Shown here: one piece after another, positions 50,501 through 63,130 of the stretch
Layout: each line of letters opens with the position of its first letter
Position numbering within the stretch: position 1 is the first letter of the stretch
From: Pegea sp. RAD2-039
Taxonomy: Eukaryota > Chordata > Thaliacea > Salpida > Salpidae
Length of the DNA: 64,000 nucleotides
Direction: 5' to 3'
Assembly: GCA_034620365.1 (NCBI GenBank)
Contig: JAQGEQ010000081.1
Span: 186,001-250,000, forward strand
Notes under the pieces: model-generated
Told to the model about the DNA's origin: nothing
Seen by the model: the letters and a program-made list of their open reading frames with translations, nothing else
The model's database searches: none
Translations under genes and position numbers: made by a program

Positions 50501-51994
50501 AACAGCAGCAAATAAATTTAAATTAGTCATAATCATCCTAACTAATTACAAATTTTTGAGAAAAGAAACTTGTTTATGTAATAAATTTATTGAGCAATTT
50601 TTCATAAATCTGTTAAATATCTTTTGATAAATCAATAACAGTTTAGTAACTTCTGACTAGTTCTTTTTAGATGTAAATAAGAAGCTAAATAAAAAAAAAT
50701 CAAACTTTATAATGACTAGTTGTGTAAATTTCATCAGGATGGTTTTGTATAAATAGTTCTTCTTGACTAACTTCTTACAGTAGTTTTGAAAAAAAAAACT
50801 AAAAAGGTTCAGCTGCAAAAAAACTACTATACAAAAGTAGAATGACAATTAATTAATTTTAATAATAATTGATAACCAATAAAAACCAAAAATCTGTTAA
50901 AAATCTGTATTTTTAAATTCAAAAAAATGTGTCAGCTGACTTTTATGTAAAATACTGAAGTTACTATTCCAAATAGAAAAAAGTCATGCTACTCCCAGTA
51001 AAAACCTAAATTGTTGATATTTGGTGATCAACAATGAGAAGCTAACTTTAATTCAACTGAAGTTATCAATTTCCAAATTCACCTTTCAAAAATCGAGTGA
51101 TAAGAAATGTCAGTTGAAAAAATCCAGCCTTATAAGTAAAGCTGTTTCAATCTCATGTTTGTGGGTTAAAACAAATAAAAATTAACTTCATGAAAGAAAA
51201 ACAAAATACCAAAAATAAATTAATAATAGTATTAGTAATAATAATAATAATTATGTAATAATATACATCCATATTATTTTTTAGATGTTGAATTGTAGTT
51301 TTCGATTTATACTTAAAAATAAATGAAAATTAATTTTTTAGTAAACTATAAAAGTGAAAATTGGTATCTGTTTGCAATATTAATAATTGAAAAGAATGTA
51401 TGTGTTAAAGAGAAACTAATGTAATCAAATACTGCTTGTCTGAATAGAGTTAAAATTAGATACAGAAAAGCATAGAACAAAAAATAATGAAATTAATCTT
51501 TTTTAATTTTCCAATTAAAGTTGGTATCAATTTTTAGATTATATTTTTACTAGCTAAAATCAAATAAGTTTGCAACAACTATCGCATTTGCTAAATTATC
51601 AATAAGTATCAACAAAAGTAAACTTTGAATGTAAATTGTAAAGATTCTAAAACTTTTTGTTGAATTTCCTAAACGAAAAATGTTTTCTAACGGAAGAAAA
51701 ACACATAGTTGAAAACTGACAGCTCTAACTGTAGTTTGTTTTGACTTTTATAGTTTTTTAATCAGATAATTATTTGTTCATGATGGAAACTGATCTAAAA
51801 GATAAACTTTTGCTTTGTATTCATTTCTAATGTTTATAATTAAAAACAATCTTATAGCAAACTAATCATTAATGAGAGAAGATGTCGATGACAATTGTAA
51901 TAGTATTAATAATTTGTTTTAGAAATTTTATTAGATTTTGTTAAAGTATATCTTTGACATGTAATTCATTAATAAGATTGAATTTAATTGTCAA
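50501..51994. repeat. Degenerate K/L-like blocks
   Basis: Bases 50550-50860 resemble block K, and 51120-51180 hold a hairpin B variant. An (AAT)n run is at 51225-51265. Bases 51440-51994 match 26640-27210. No gene. Confidence 0.55.
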
Positions 51995-54815
51995 TAATAA
52001 GATTGTCAGTACAAAAGTAAGGAGTTAAACAGTCTAAAATTTATTCATTAAGAGCTAAGTGCCACATTTTAATATCGAATCATACTAAAGAAAAAAATTC
52101 TGGTCTTAAAATGGTTGGTCAGAATGAGAAATCGAATTAAAAAAATATATATTGTACCAATAGCGAAAGCTAGCGGATGTTGTGATTTACAACTAACTTG
52201 TTTGATTTTTAAGAAACAAAAAAATATAAAACTAAACGAATAACAAACATCTCGCTAGATTTTGTTATTACCGAACGTTTGTAGAGAAAATCAAATCAGC
52301 CTTTAAATTATTTGCTGAAATTTTATGTTAAATTAATGAAATTAAAATAATTTTCCACACGTAGTAGATGTAACCTTTTGCCAATTTCTTCAATAGATCC
52401 TTTTTAATTTAAAATACACATTTAGTCAACAAAATTTATATTTTAGAATAGTTAGTGAGTAAACAAAAGTTGAAACTAGCCAAGCCGACTTTGAGCTTTA
52501 AAAAGTTAATTTATAACGATTTCAAGGTTTTACCAGTTTGCACCACAAACAGTAGATTATAAGAAGCTTTTAAATAGTTAATTACGGAGTGAAAGAGATT
52601 AGGTACAACGGTGTGATTCGGTTGACTGAGTAAATATCATTTTAATTTGAATTTGAATGAATTTCAACATAACTGTAATCAATATTACCAAGCAGAGAAT
52701 CAACTGCTACCTTTTAACTTGCATATGGTTTTCTGGTGTAATTCTCAAACGCAAAAAATAAGCTGTTATCGTTTATAAAAGAAATTAAACCATACTTGAC
52801 ATTTTAAAGCTTACATTAACTCTCTAAAGGATTTTTTTAAACCGAAAATCGATTTTGTAAAATTTTGTTAAAACATTAAGAATTGAAAAAAAATTAAAGT
52901 ATTAGTGATTGGTTTGGATTATAAGTAGCTTCCTTAGCTGTTTTGAAATTTTTTTTATTAGTTAAAATATTATTAGATGATATTTTAAACGAAAATGTTT
53001 GTTTCTAAGTTTAAAATGATTATCATTGAGGTTTAAATTTTTATGATCTTATCAACTTTTTTCAGAATTTAGTTAGACTTACTGTTATTTATAACCATTT
53101 GTATGAGAATTAATTTTTTATTATTAGTAGATTTATTTTTTTCATGAAAATACTTCAACATTACTATTTGTAACTTAATTGTCTGAAAAGTATTCATAAA
53201 ATAATCAAATCTTGCTCATTTTTCCACATAATGAGCTTAATTGTTAATTTATAAACATTTATTTATTATTATGTTTGTTTGGATCAACATTACTTAGACG
53301 TAGTCATTAATTAAGAAAAAAATCTTTTTTAAATGCAAACATTAACCCAATATTTAATAAAAATTTCAATAATCGGCATTATCTTAATTTAATTAGCATA
53401 AAATAGAGCAGAATTTACTTATGATGAAAAATTCGTTTCTGGAAAAGGATTTTAATCTTTTATTTTTAGAAAAAAATCAGATTTTGTAAACATAACTAAA
53501 TCTAACTCGGTGGGAATCCAATCTGCCCCTGCAGCTTGGTAGGCGAGAAATCTACAACTGATCCACAAATGCTGTCGAATGACAAAACTTTTTAATAGTA
53601 CAAATTATATCAGAACTTTGTGACTAACCAAACAAATCAAGCAAAAAATTGTTAAATTTTTAGAATTATTGTAACTTGTATTATTTTTCTGTGGTAGAAC
53701 TATTTATTTCAGTTAGTTAAGTAATCGCTATATTAATAAATTAATAACTTTCTAAAATCTGATTTTTTTAATTTATAGAAAAATCAAATGATCAAAAATT
53801 GTTTTTCGAACTTGGTATCAAAAGCATTTTCTTAAAATTGTTTTCAAAATTCAAGAACAGCAATTTTTTCTTCTTTAAGTTTTATGTAAGTTGAAAAAAT
53901 AAACAAAAACAACTAGCGAAAGAAAGACAATTCAGAAAGACAAGCACCAGACAACAAGCACAAAAAGACAATTCCTTCACTTTCACCAATTACTAATTTC
54001 GTTAGAAGCGACTTTTTTGATAATTAATTATCATCAACACCAACAACCTGTTGAATAGATAGCTTTTAATTAAACTGAAATGATCAGCTTTTAAAAAATA
54101 ATGAAACAAGATTTGGTAGCTTTGATGTCAATTGAAAAAAATCAGGCCTTGGAAAGCGACGTCAACAATAATTGAAGTTCATCAAAACCAACAATCTGTA
54201 GAAAAATTATTCTTTTAAAATCAACTGAATGTATCAGTTTCTAAATGAATTCGTTTATACAGAATTGGTTTACATTATATCAACACGAGAAACATAATGT
54301 TATATATAAACCTGTTTTAGTCTCATATTTATGGGTTAAAACAGAAAAAAGTAAACTTCTTAAAATTAAACATTTCAAAATAAAGTTTTTACTTATTTGT
54401 ACTATTTTTGAATATTGAATAAAAGTTTTTGATTTATAATTAAAAAACAAGGAAATCACAATCTTTAGTAAATTTTTTATGTAAAATATATTTGTTTGCA
54501 AAACTAAAGTTAGAAAAGAATGTTTTTGTTAAAGAGAAGTATAAGTAATGAAAAACTTGTTGTCTTAATATAGTTAAAATCAGATGTGAAGTAGTAACTT
54601 AAATTTTATATGAATTATTGATTGGGGTCAGCCCATATTAATTTGCAAGGGATACAGATAGTAAAGCATTTCATTGTTTAGATAACTACAAAATGAAATT
54701 GCGTAAGAGTTTAAAGATTTATTTTTAAAAAGTAATTTTAATTTGTTAAATTTATGTAATACTTACTATTTATAAAAAAACATTTCCATCTAGCTTCAAT
54801 AGGATTAGCAATGTT
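51995..54815 (+). repeat. Module pair D, copy 2 (contains tRNA-Gly-like relic)
   Basis: The partner of 18746-21570, with the same internal order: hairpin A (52158-52182, one pair lost), palindrome at about 52655, tRNA-like relic (53503-53572), AGAAAGACAA patch (53920-53970) and a perfect hairpin B (54312-54344). Confidence 0.85.
53503..53572 (-). pseudogene. tRNA-Gly-like relic, copy 2
   Basis: The same 70-base arrangement as 20269-20338: GCATTTGTGGATCAGTTGTAGA (box A region), CTCGC-CTACCAA, and a T-loop TTGGATT before CCCAC. It is further decayed in the D and T arms. It lies at the matching position of the module pair, so both relics descend from one event before the module duplicated. Confidence 0.65.
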
Positions 54816-57560
54816 TATCTTTATGTCACCCGTAAAAAAGGACAGATTTCAAAGTAACAAGAACAACACCAACAAGGTGCATTCTTATTTGTAGCAACAC
54901 AAATCATTAATGACAGAAGTTGTTCATGACAAGTGTAATAATATTGTTAATTTCTTTATAATACTTAATTAAATAATGCTATTTGCCACAATTTAATATC
55001 AAATTGTATTTAGGAAAATTATATTTGTTTAAAAGTGACTTCTCAGTACAAGAAATCAAATGAAGGATAGCTAGTTTAACGTAAGGTCAACAGCGACAAC
55101 TAGCGACTGTTTAAGTTCTCAAATAATTTGATAGACATTTTTGAAACAAAACTTATTAAACTAAAATGACAACAACCAACTCGTTTTGTTTTGTTTTTAA
55201 AAAACATTTGTATGGAAAATTGAATCAACTTAAGCTAGTAGATGATTTGCTGCTATGTAAATTATAGCGATTAAAGTAATTTTTCACACACATTAGGTGT
55301 AACAATTTGCTAACTTACTTAATAAATTGTCTTAAACTTAAAATCTACACTTATGATAACATAAGGAATTAAATAAGTTTAACTTACATAAATGATCTTA
55401 TAAATGAATTTTGTTAGCAAATTTCACATTGTAATTTGTTAACAAGATTCAATTTATTTTTCAGTAATACAATTGTCAGTACAAAAGTAAGCAGCAACTG
55501 CATAGCAGCAACATAAGTTTGTTTTTACTTAGATTTTTCAGAATAAGAAATTGAATAACAAAGAATATAAATAAAGTGCCAACAGCGACAGCTGGCGGAT
55601 GTTGTGAGTTACAAATAAATTGTTTGATTTTAAAGAAATAAAACAAATTGAACTAAGCCAAAGCAAAAAACTTGTTTGTTTAAAATTGTTATGTTGACTT
55701 ATTTCAGTATCATATTTATGGGGTTAATGCAAATGAAAGTTGATTTTGTTAAACGCAGAATATATATGTTTTTAACATTAATTTTTCTTTCACTTAATAT
55801 CAAAATAAAAAATCTATTTGATTGATAATTGAAGAACAAAAATTCTTTATTTTCAATTTCTGGATTATAGTTTTTACTAGCAAAAATGAAAAATGTTTTT
55901 AAATTTTATTTATAGTGCATTTGTTGAATTATCTACAAAAGGTACACTTTAAAGGTAAACAATATATTTTGTAAAACTGTTTTTGTTTCATTTCTAAACA
56001 AAAAATTGTTTTTAGTAATATAAATAATTAATCCAGAATTTACATTTATAGCTGTTATCTATTTTGACTTATCTAGCTTCTTGATTGAGAAATGATTTGC
56101 ATAATTCATAGAAAGTGATCTAAAAAGTAACAATCTTCTTGTAAATTATTTCTTATGTTAAAATAAAAAATTGACGCATATCATTAATAACAGAAGTTGT
56201 TCATGACAAACACAATGATATTAGTAATTTGTTTTTAATATTTTTTGAAAATTATAAATCTATATTTTTGAACTGGAATACATTGATAAGATATAATTTA
56301 TATGTCAACGTTACCATTGTCAGTTAAACATTCTAAATTCAAATCTTTAAGAGCTATGTGCCACAGTTTAAGAACAAATTGTACTTAACAAAATATTATT
56401 GTTTTGAATTGATTTCTCAGAAAAATTGTTCTGATCGACAATAATTTAGATGTAGCTGTTCATCAAAATGTAAATCTTATTTAAATAAAAACTTCAACTT
56501 AATATTTATAATTTTTTTCTGGAAAAGAATTTTTAGACTTTTAGTTTTATAAAATATTGGATTGTTTTTAAATATACATAAAATAAATAAATTTGCTTAC
56601 AAATTCTGCTAAAATGTTTTTGACTAAATAAGAAATATATTTTATAAGGATCACGAAGAATCTAATCATATCATAAAATCTGATCTCTTGCTTCATGTAT
56701 GTTAAAAAGATGAACAAATACAACCACCAGAATACAATATTCGGACATTTTTTACACTCACAGTACCTGTTAACCTAATTAGAAACCGGCTTTAACAATA
56801 ATTGATAATCAACAAAATCAACAATCTGTAGAATGTCTGTGTTTTTAAACTCAACTGAATATATCAGCTTCAAAATCATAGAATTTAGAAAAGATCTTTC
56901 TGAAACTTGTCTATATGAAAAGAAATTGACCTTATAAATAAGCCAGTTTTAGTTTCATATTTGTGGGTTGAAACAGGAAAAAGTAAACTTCTTAAAAACA
57001 AATTTTTATATAAAGTTTCTTATTTATTCATGATATATTTTAAAATAGAATTATCTTAATTATAAGTTGAATTAGAGAAAAGTAAGTTTTGAAAACAGAA
57101 GAAAAAATTACTTTTATATAAGTGACAAAATTATTTTTCTTGATTTCTTTTCAATTATTTTCACTAAAAGTGCTTTGCACAGCTTTTATTCAATAAAATG
57201 TTTTCTAAAGTTTTAATAATATTCTCGTCAACGCTTTGATTTCAAAAATCTGGTTTTTGCAATAGCTTGAATTAGATTTTTTAGCAAATAATCAAAGTTT
57301 TCAATCGTACTTTTTTCAACAATGTATATAGGAGATATTTTCGTTCAACTAATTTATTTTGGCAAAATAAAGAAATGCTGCAACGAATTTTAATACTTAA
57401 AAAAAGTTGTTCGTATTATACAAAAGTAAATTTAATTTATAATAAACGATTAAACATTGTAGAACAAGTTTTGGAAAAGTTTCTATAATTTCCCTATAAT
57501 CATTTAGTTATCTAGTTTACATTTTTTTGCAAATAGAACTTTTATTTCAAACAATTTTGA
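54816..57560 (+). repeat. Blocks M, A' and hairpin module H, copy 4
   Basis: In order: hairpin D with broken right arm (54826), the AATGACAGAAGTTGTTCATGACAA phrase (54908), AACAG..CTGTT (55089-55111), hairpin A with CAGCTG centre (55580-55604), module H to about 56930, a hairpin B variant and block H. No gene. Confidence 0.7.
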
Positions 57561-58430
57561 GATGTTTTAAACAAAACATTAAGCATGTCAAAAACTTCTT
57601 TCTGATTGTTTACAGCACAAAACTTTATTCTTTAGCAGAAAATCAACAATGACGCCATTATTTAGTTTTTTCCAGGATTTATGGATTTTATAAAAGATCT
57701 TTTATCATACTTGTTAAAGGTTTTAATTAGAAATTACCATTTTTTATATTTTATTTGCTGTGAGATTACCTTAGTTTAATAATTAAAAAATATACTCTTG
57801 TTCAAAAAAGTTGACATGTATTAATCAATTACAATCATTTATAAAGAATTTTTTACATAAAAGTTTAAAACAGCTGCCGTCTTATAACAGAGTATCAAAT
57901 CCTTTTCTGCTTTCATTGTCCATTAAAATATAAGTTGTATATGATTGAGCTTAGCAACTTTTTAGAATAAAACCTGATGGCTAATTTTGTACAAAGATAA
58001 TCATAGCACAAAAAATATTAAATGAATATAATTTGGTCAACAAATTTCCTATTCAATTTGTCTTCAATTTCCAGATTACATTTTTTACTAGCTAAAATCA
58101 AATAAGTTTTGAACATATAGCGCATTTGCTAAATTGTCAAAAAATGCAAACTTTAACTGTAGATTCTAAAGCTTCTAAAAATTTATTTTCGGGTTTCATA
58201 AACAAAAACTTTTTCTAACAGAAGAAAAATATTTAGTTTAAGATCGACAGATAAAACTGCTTTCTATTTTGACTTATATAACTTCTTGAATTAGAAAATA
58301 ATTAGAAACTGATCTAAACATTAAAACTTTTGCATCCTATTCATTTCTTAATTTTGGTTAGTTTATGGTTTTGTGATAAATGTTATTCAATAAGTTTATT
58401 ATGTATATCAAAAAATAATCTGTACAGTAT
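57561..58430 (+). repeat. Block I, copy 3
   Basis: Matches 1-820 and 49068-49900. Here it is followed by block C, unlike the copy at the window start, which is followed directly by block J. Confidence 0.75.
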
Positions 58431-60900
58431 GTGGCTCTCAACAAAAATAACTTTTAAATCTTATAAGGATATTTTTTAAGGATAATGGATGTAATATAAT
58501 TGAAAAATTATACTTTCTAAAATTTAATTATAAAATTTTATGAAGTATATCTTTTAAAACATAATACTTTTACGATTTTAATTTGACTGTAATATAGCTA
58601 GAAAGCAAATTACAAACTATATGAAGAAACTGACATTTACTGTTTTTCAATAAATGAAATAAAAGGTGAATATACTAAAGTTTAATTAACTTTACATAAA
58701 ATAACGACATTAAAAATAACACAAAAATTTACAACTATCCCGAGTATTAGGAGAAAAAATTGGTTTTCTTTGTTTAACTATTCTTTAAATAATGTTAATT
58801 GAAAATATTATTATCTTTAACAAACAACAATCAGTAGATGAATATAACTGAAATTTCTATGCTACAATTTCTTTTTAATGTTTCTTACGAAAATTTGCTA
58901 ACAAAAGAATAATAAGTAAATGTTGTAGCACTTCAGAACAACGACAGCAAATATATTTAAATTATTCATAATTATCTAAACCGAGATAGAAATTTCATTT
59001 CAGTAAAAAATCTTTTCTAATGCTTCACTAGCATCAATGTTATTTACCGTGAAATCACCCATAAGAAGAAACGGGCTCCAAATATAGAAACTGTCTGGAT
59101 ACTTGTATTTATGCAGACTTCGTCAAATTTCAAAGCTTATATATAAAGTGGTGTCATCTTAATCTTATGTAATCTTATGTTTCTAGTGCTCAAAAAAGTA
59201 GCTTAAAGATTTTATTAAGTAATTTTTAAATGACAATAAGAAAACTTTTCAAAGCATTTTCAATAATGACACTGACAAAAACATTTCTTATATATTTCTA
59301 TGTATTTTATGTTTATATTGTTCAAATTGTATAATTAGCAAACATTATTTATAATATTAATATTCTAATAAGTTTACACTTTCAGTAAATTATGTTGAAA
59401 ATATTTTCTATTTCTCGCAGTTCAGAAAAAATATTCCGTAAAAAATTTTAGAGTAAAAACAAAATAATATGATATTTTATAATATAGATCCTTAACAACT
59501 TCAAGTGTTTTATAGCTTGATATGTTCGCTTGTGAAATTACTTTCATTAGAAAAACTTTTTTTATATCATAAGTTGAAACTTGTTCAACCTCAAAATAAT
59601 AGAAACAAATTAAATCATAGCACCCAAATATCTGATAAAATTTCGTTATACTCATGTTATATATTATTGCATTTTAATCTAGGGTTTGTGAGTTGAAATT
59701 TTAAAATGTTTATTTTCTGCAAAATTAGGTAAATATGTAATTTTTGAAAATATGCAATTTTTATGTGATTTTACTATTTTGAAATTCCATATTTTTCTTA
59801 CTAAAGTCCTACTAATTTTTATGTTTCAGTTGAATTGTGAAAGTTTTAAAACTATTCTATAAATTAAACTTGTTATTAAAGCAACTTATTTAAAAGAACT
59901 GTCCTGTTTGTTTTCTAATTCAATTTTTTTATAGAACTTAACCTCGATAATTAATAACTTTCATTTTTAAGAAAAACAACTTTTCTATGTAAAAAATTAT
60001 GTATGTTTAAAAGTATCCTCAGCAAAAATGTCTTTAAAAAATGCATCAAAGTTTAAATGAATTTGAAATTTAAGGGAAACAAAAAACGTGAAAAACAATA
60101 AAATATATAAATAAATTCTATCTGCATTTTCTTTTCTAAGTCGATTTGTTAATAGTAAATAGAGATTAAGATCTACAAAAAATTAATCTATTAGCGTTTG
60201 TTTTAGATTATAGGTAGCTTATTTAATATTGTGAAGCATACAAATTCGTAATTTTTCGATTTTACTTTCTTTTTAAATAAATAAAAATAAATAAGTTTAA
60301 AATAAATACATAATTAATTTGAAGTTAGTGAGTATAAATGTTTTAAAATTTGAAATATTAGTAAATATATTATTAGAAAACATTTCAAATTAAATTCTTT
60401 TTTGATATGTTTACGTAATCTACTTTTTACAGACTTTACCTAATTTAGTTTTAACAATAACAAATTATATAACAACTAAAATTTATATAAATAAGAATGA
60501 ATTTACTTTCTAAAAACCCTTCAAAATTATTATTTGTATTTTGATTTTATAATAAATTTTTCTATGAAATATTTATAAAATAATTAAAACTTTATCAGTT
60601 TTATCCAAAAACTTTTTGAAATATATTTTGTAATCAAATTTACTTTAAAGTAAATTGCAATTTCCATGAAAGAAAATAATACTTTTTTTAGTTAGTCAAT
60701 AAAAACAAGAAGTTATTACTAGATTTATTTAATTTAAATGAAATGTAATAAATAAATAATACTTTAAAGATAATAAAAAGGTTTACAGCTATCAATAAAG
60801 TATTTCTAAAAATTAAGATATTTTTCTTAGTTTGAAAAATTATCTTTCCTTATTATATTTAGCTAACTGTGCTAAAACAGGATAAAAGCAAAATGATAAA
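58431..60900 (+). repeat. Blocks C and J, copy 3
   Basis: Collinear with 8460-10920 over about 2.4 kb. Hairpin D has one mismatch (CCCAT/ACGGG at 59059). Two open frames on opposite strands at 59422-59696 overlap each other in repeat sequence and are not genes. Confidence 0.8.
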
Positions 60901-62570
60901 TTAAAAATGGACATTAGATTTAAAAAGAAAAACTGGATTTAGAATTTGTTAAGGAATTGACGAATTAAAATTCTAAAATTTTAATTAAAAACCGTTTACT
61001 CTTATGCATAAAACACAACAAGGACGTCATTATGCAGTTTTTTACTGATTTTTTTTTAAATTATTAGATTTAAATAATTCATGGTAGTTTTCAAAGGTTT
61101 TCGATAGAATGTAGCGTTTCTGGTTTTTGTTTTTAATATAAAAAAATTGCTTTGATAAGTTATAGAAATCTACTCTTGTTGTACAGAAGTAGACAAATAT
61201 TAATTTAAAACAAAAATTTAAAAAAAATTTGCAAAAAAAGTATTAAGCTGTTAAAATATTGTTGGATAAATCAATAACAGTATAGTAACTTCTGACTAGT
61301 TTTTCTTAGATGTAAATAAGAAGTTAAATTTAAAAAGAAAATTAATTTCCAAATTGACTACTTGTGTAAATACTGTGAAGTTGGTTTGGTTTCAACAGTT
61401 CTGATTGACTAACTTATTACAAAAATTTTTTTCATTTATAACTGAAAACTGTTCAGCTTCAGAAAGAATGCATAGAAAAGTAAAATAATAAGTTACTGCA
61501 ACTTATAAAATCAACAGCAAATTATTTAAATAAGTGATAATCATTTAAACAGAGATAGAAAATTAGTTTCAATAAAAAATCTTTTATAATGCTTCATCAG
61601 CATAAAGATTATTTACCATAAAATCACCCGTAGCAATTAACGGGTTCCAAAAAAAATAATCTTTCTGACGTTGATGCGCAGATTGCATTAAATCTTAACC
61701 CTTATGTATGAAGTGCTTTCAATCCTAAGTTTTTGATGCTGAAAAAAATTAATTTGAAAATTTTATTAACTAAACTTTAATGGATATCACGTGAAATTTA
61801 ATAAAATAATTATATTTTCTATTAATCACTCAAAGTATCTTCTAGTTTTCTCACTCAAAAACACCTAAACCCTTATAAAATGTATTTTGTGTGTAATTAT
61901 AGTAAGATGCAAATTGTAAAATCTATGTAGAATCTCACATCATTACATTTGATTAATAAGTTTAAAAAAAAAATATATTTCAGATCTATGTTTTTTTTGA
62001 TAAGATATAATTACATTAAAGCTTTGAAAAAAATTAAAAAAAAATTTTGCTTAATAGAAATAACTCCTATAAGCAACAGAGAAAATTACGGAGCATGAAA
62101 AAATCCTGTCTTTAAGTATGATGTATGTTGAAAAGATAAATGAAAACAACTACCAAAAGAAAGACAACTCAAAAAGACAAGCGCTAGACATCAACAATAT
62201 TTATGTTTTAAAGTAATTTTATCAAAAATGTCATATACAATTGCATATTAGTTTAAATGAATTTGAATTTTTAAAGAAAATAAAATACTTGAAAAAAAAT
62301 GAAATATATTAATAAATACTAACTACAGTCATTACTTATTCCCACAAATATTTTACGAAACAAATCATTATCATCTTTATTTTTATTATTTAAGACTTTG
62401 TGTAACTATTTTAGTTAAAGACAACTGAATATATCAGTCCCAAAATTTTAGACGGAAGATGGGAAACTTCAATGTCCTATCAACTAGTAAAACTAACCTT
62501 ATATATAAGGCTGTTTTAGTCTCAAATTTGTGGGTTGAAACAGAAAAAAGTAAAAGTCATAAAAATAAAG
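60901..62570 (+). repeat. Blocks K and L, copy 2
   Basis: The partner of 21700-23220. Perfect hairpin D at 61627-61644 and wobble-paired hairpin B at 62511-62543, preceded by TTATATATAAGG. Confidence 0.75.
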
Positions 62571-63130
62571 ATTTAAAATTATTTTTTTTATTTGTTTGTA
62601 TTATTATTTAATATTAAATTAAAGTTTTTAATGTATATTTAAAAAAAAAGAAAACATCTTTAGTAAATCTTGTATGTAAAAAAATATTTGTTTGTAAAAC
62701 TAAAGTTAGAAAAGAATGTATTGGTCAAATAGAAGTAAATGTAATGAAAAACTCCTTGTCTTATTAGAGTGGAAATTAGATGTTAAGTAGTAATCAAATT
62801 TTACCGAGTTAATTTATTGGGTTCAGCTCATATTATATCGCAAGGGATGCAGCTGGTAAAGCATTTCATTGTTTAAATAACTATATAATGAAATTGCGTA
62901 AAAGTTTAAAGATTTTTCTTAAGTAAAATTAATTTGTTAAAATTATGTACTATTTACTCTTCATAAAAAATCTTATTTTTGCTTCACTAGCATTAGCGAT
63001 ATTTACCATAAAGTCACCCGTAAAAGTTGACAGATTCCAAAATGACATAAATATAAGCAACAAGAATGTACGTTGAATGCGTTGATGTTAAAAACTTTTA
63101 AGTCAAGTATTCACATTCTTTGTCTCATGT
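62571..63130 (+). repeat. Block M, copy
   Basis: Matches 14640-15069 closely. It has the CATTTCATT region at 62865 and hairpin D with a broken right arm at 63016. Confidence 0.75.

Noticed and set aside
49921..51265. AT and AAT microsatellites as possible origins or special sites
   Set aside because: Simple repeats are expected in DNA this AT-rich; nothing else marks them.
59422..59696. Overlapping frames on opposite strands in block C
   Set aside because: They lie in repeat sequence that is not open in the other copies of block C.
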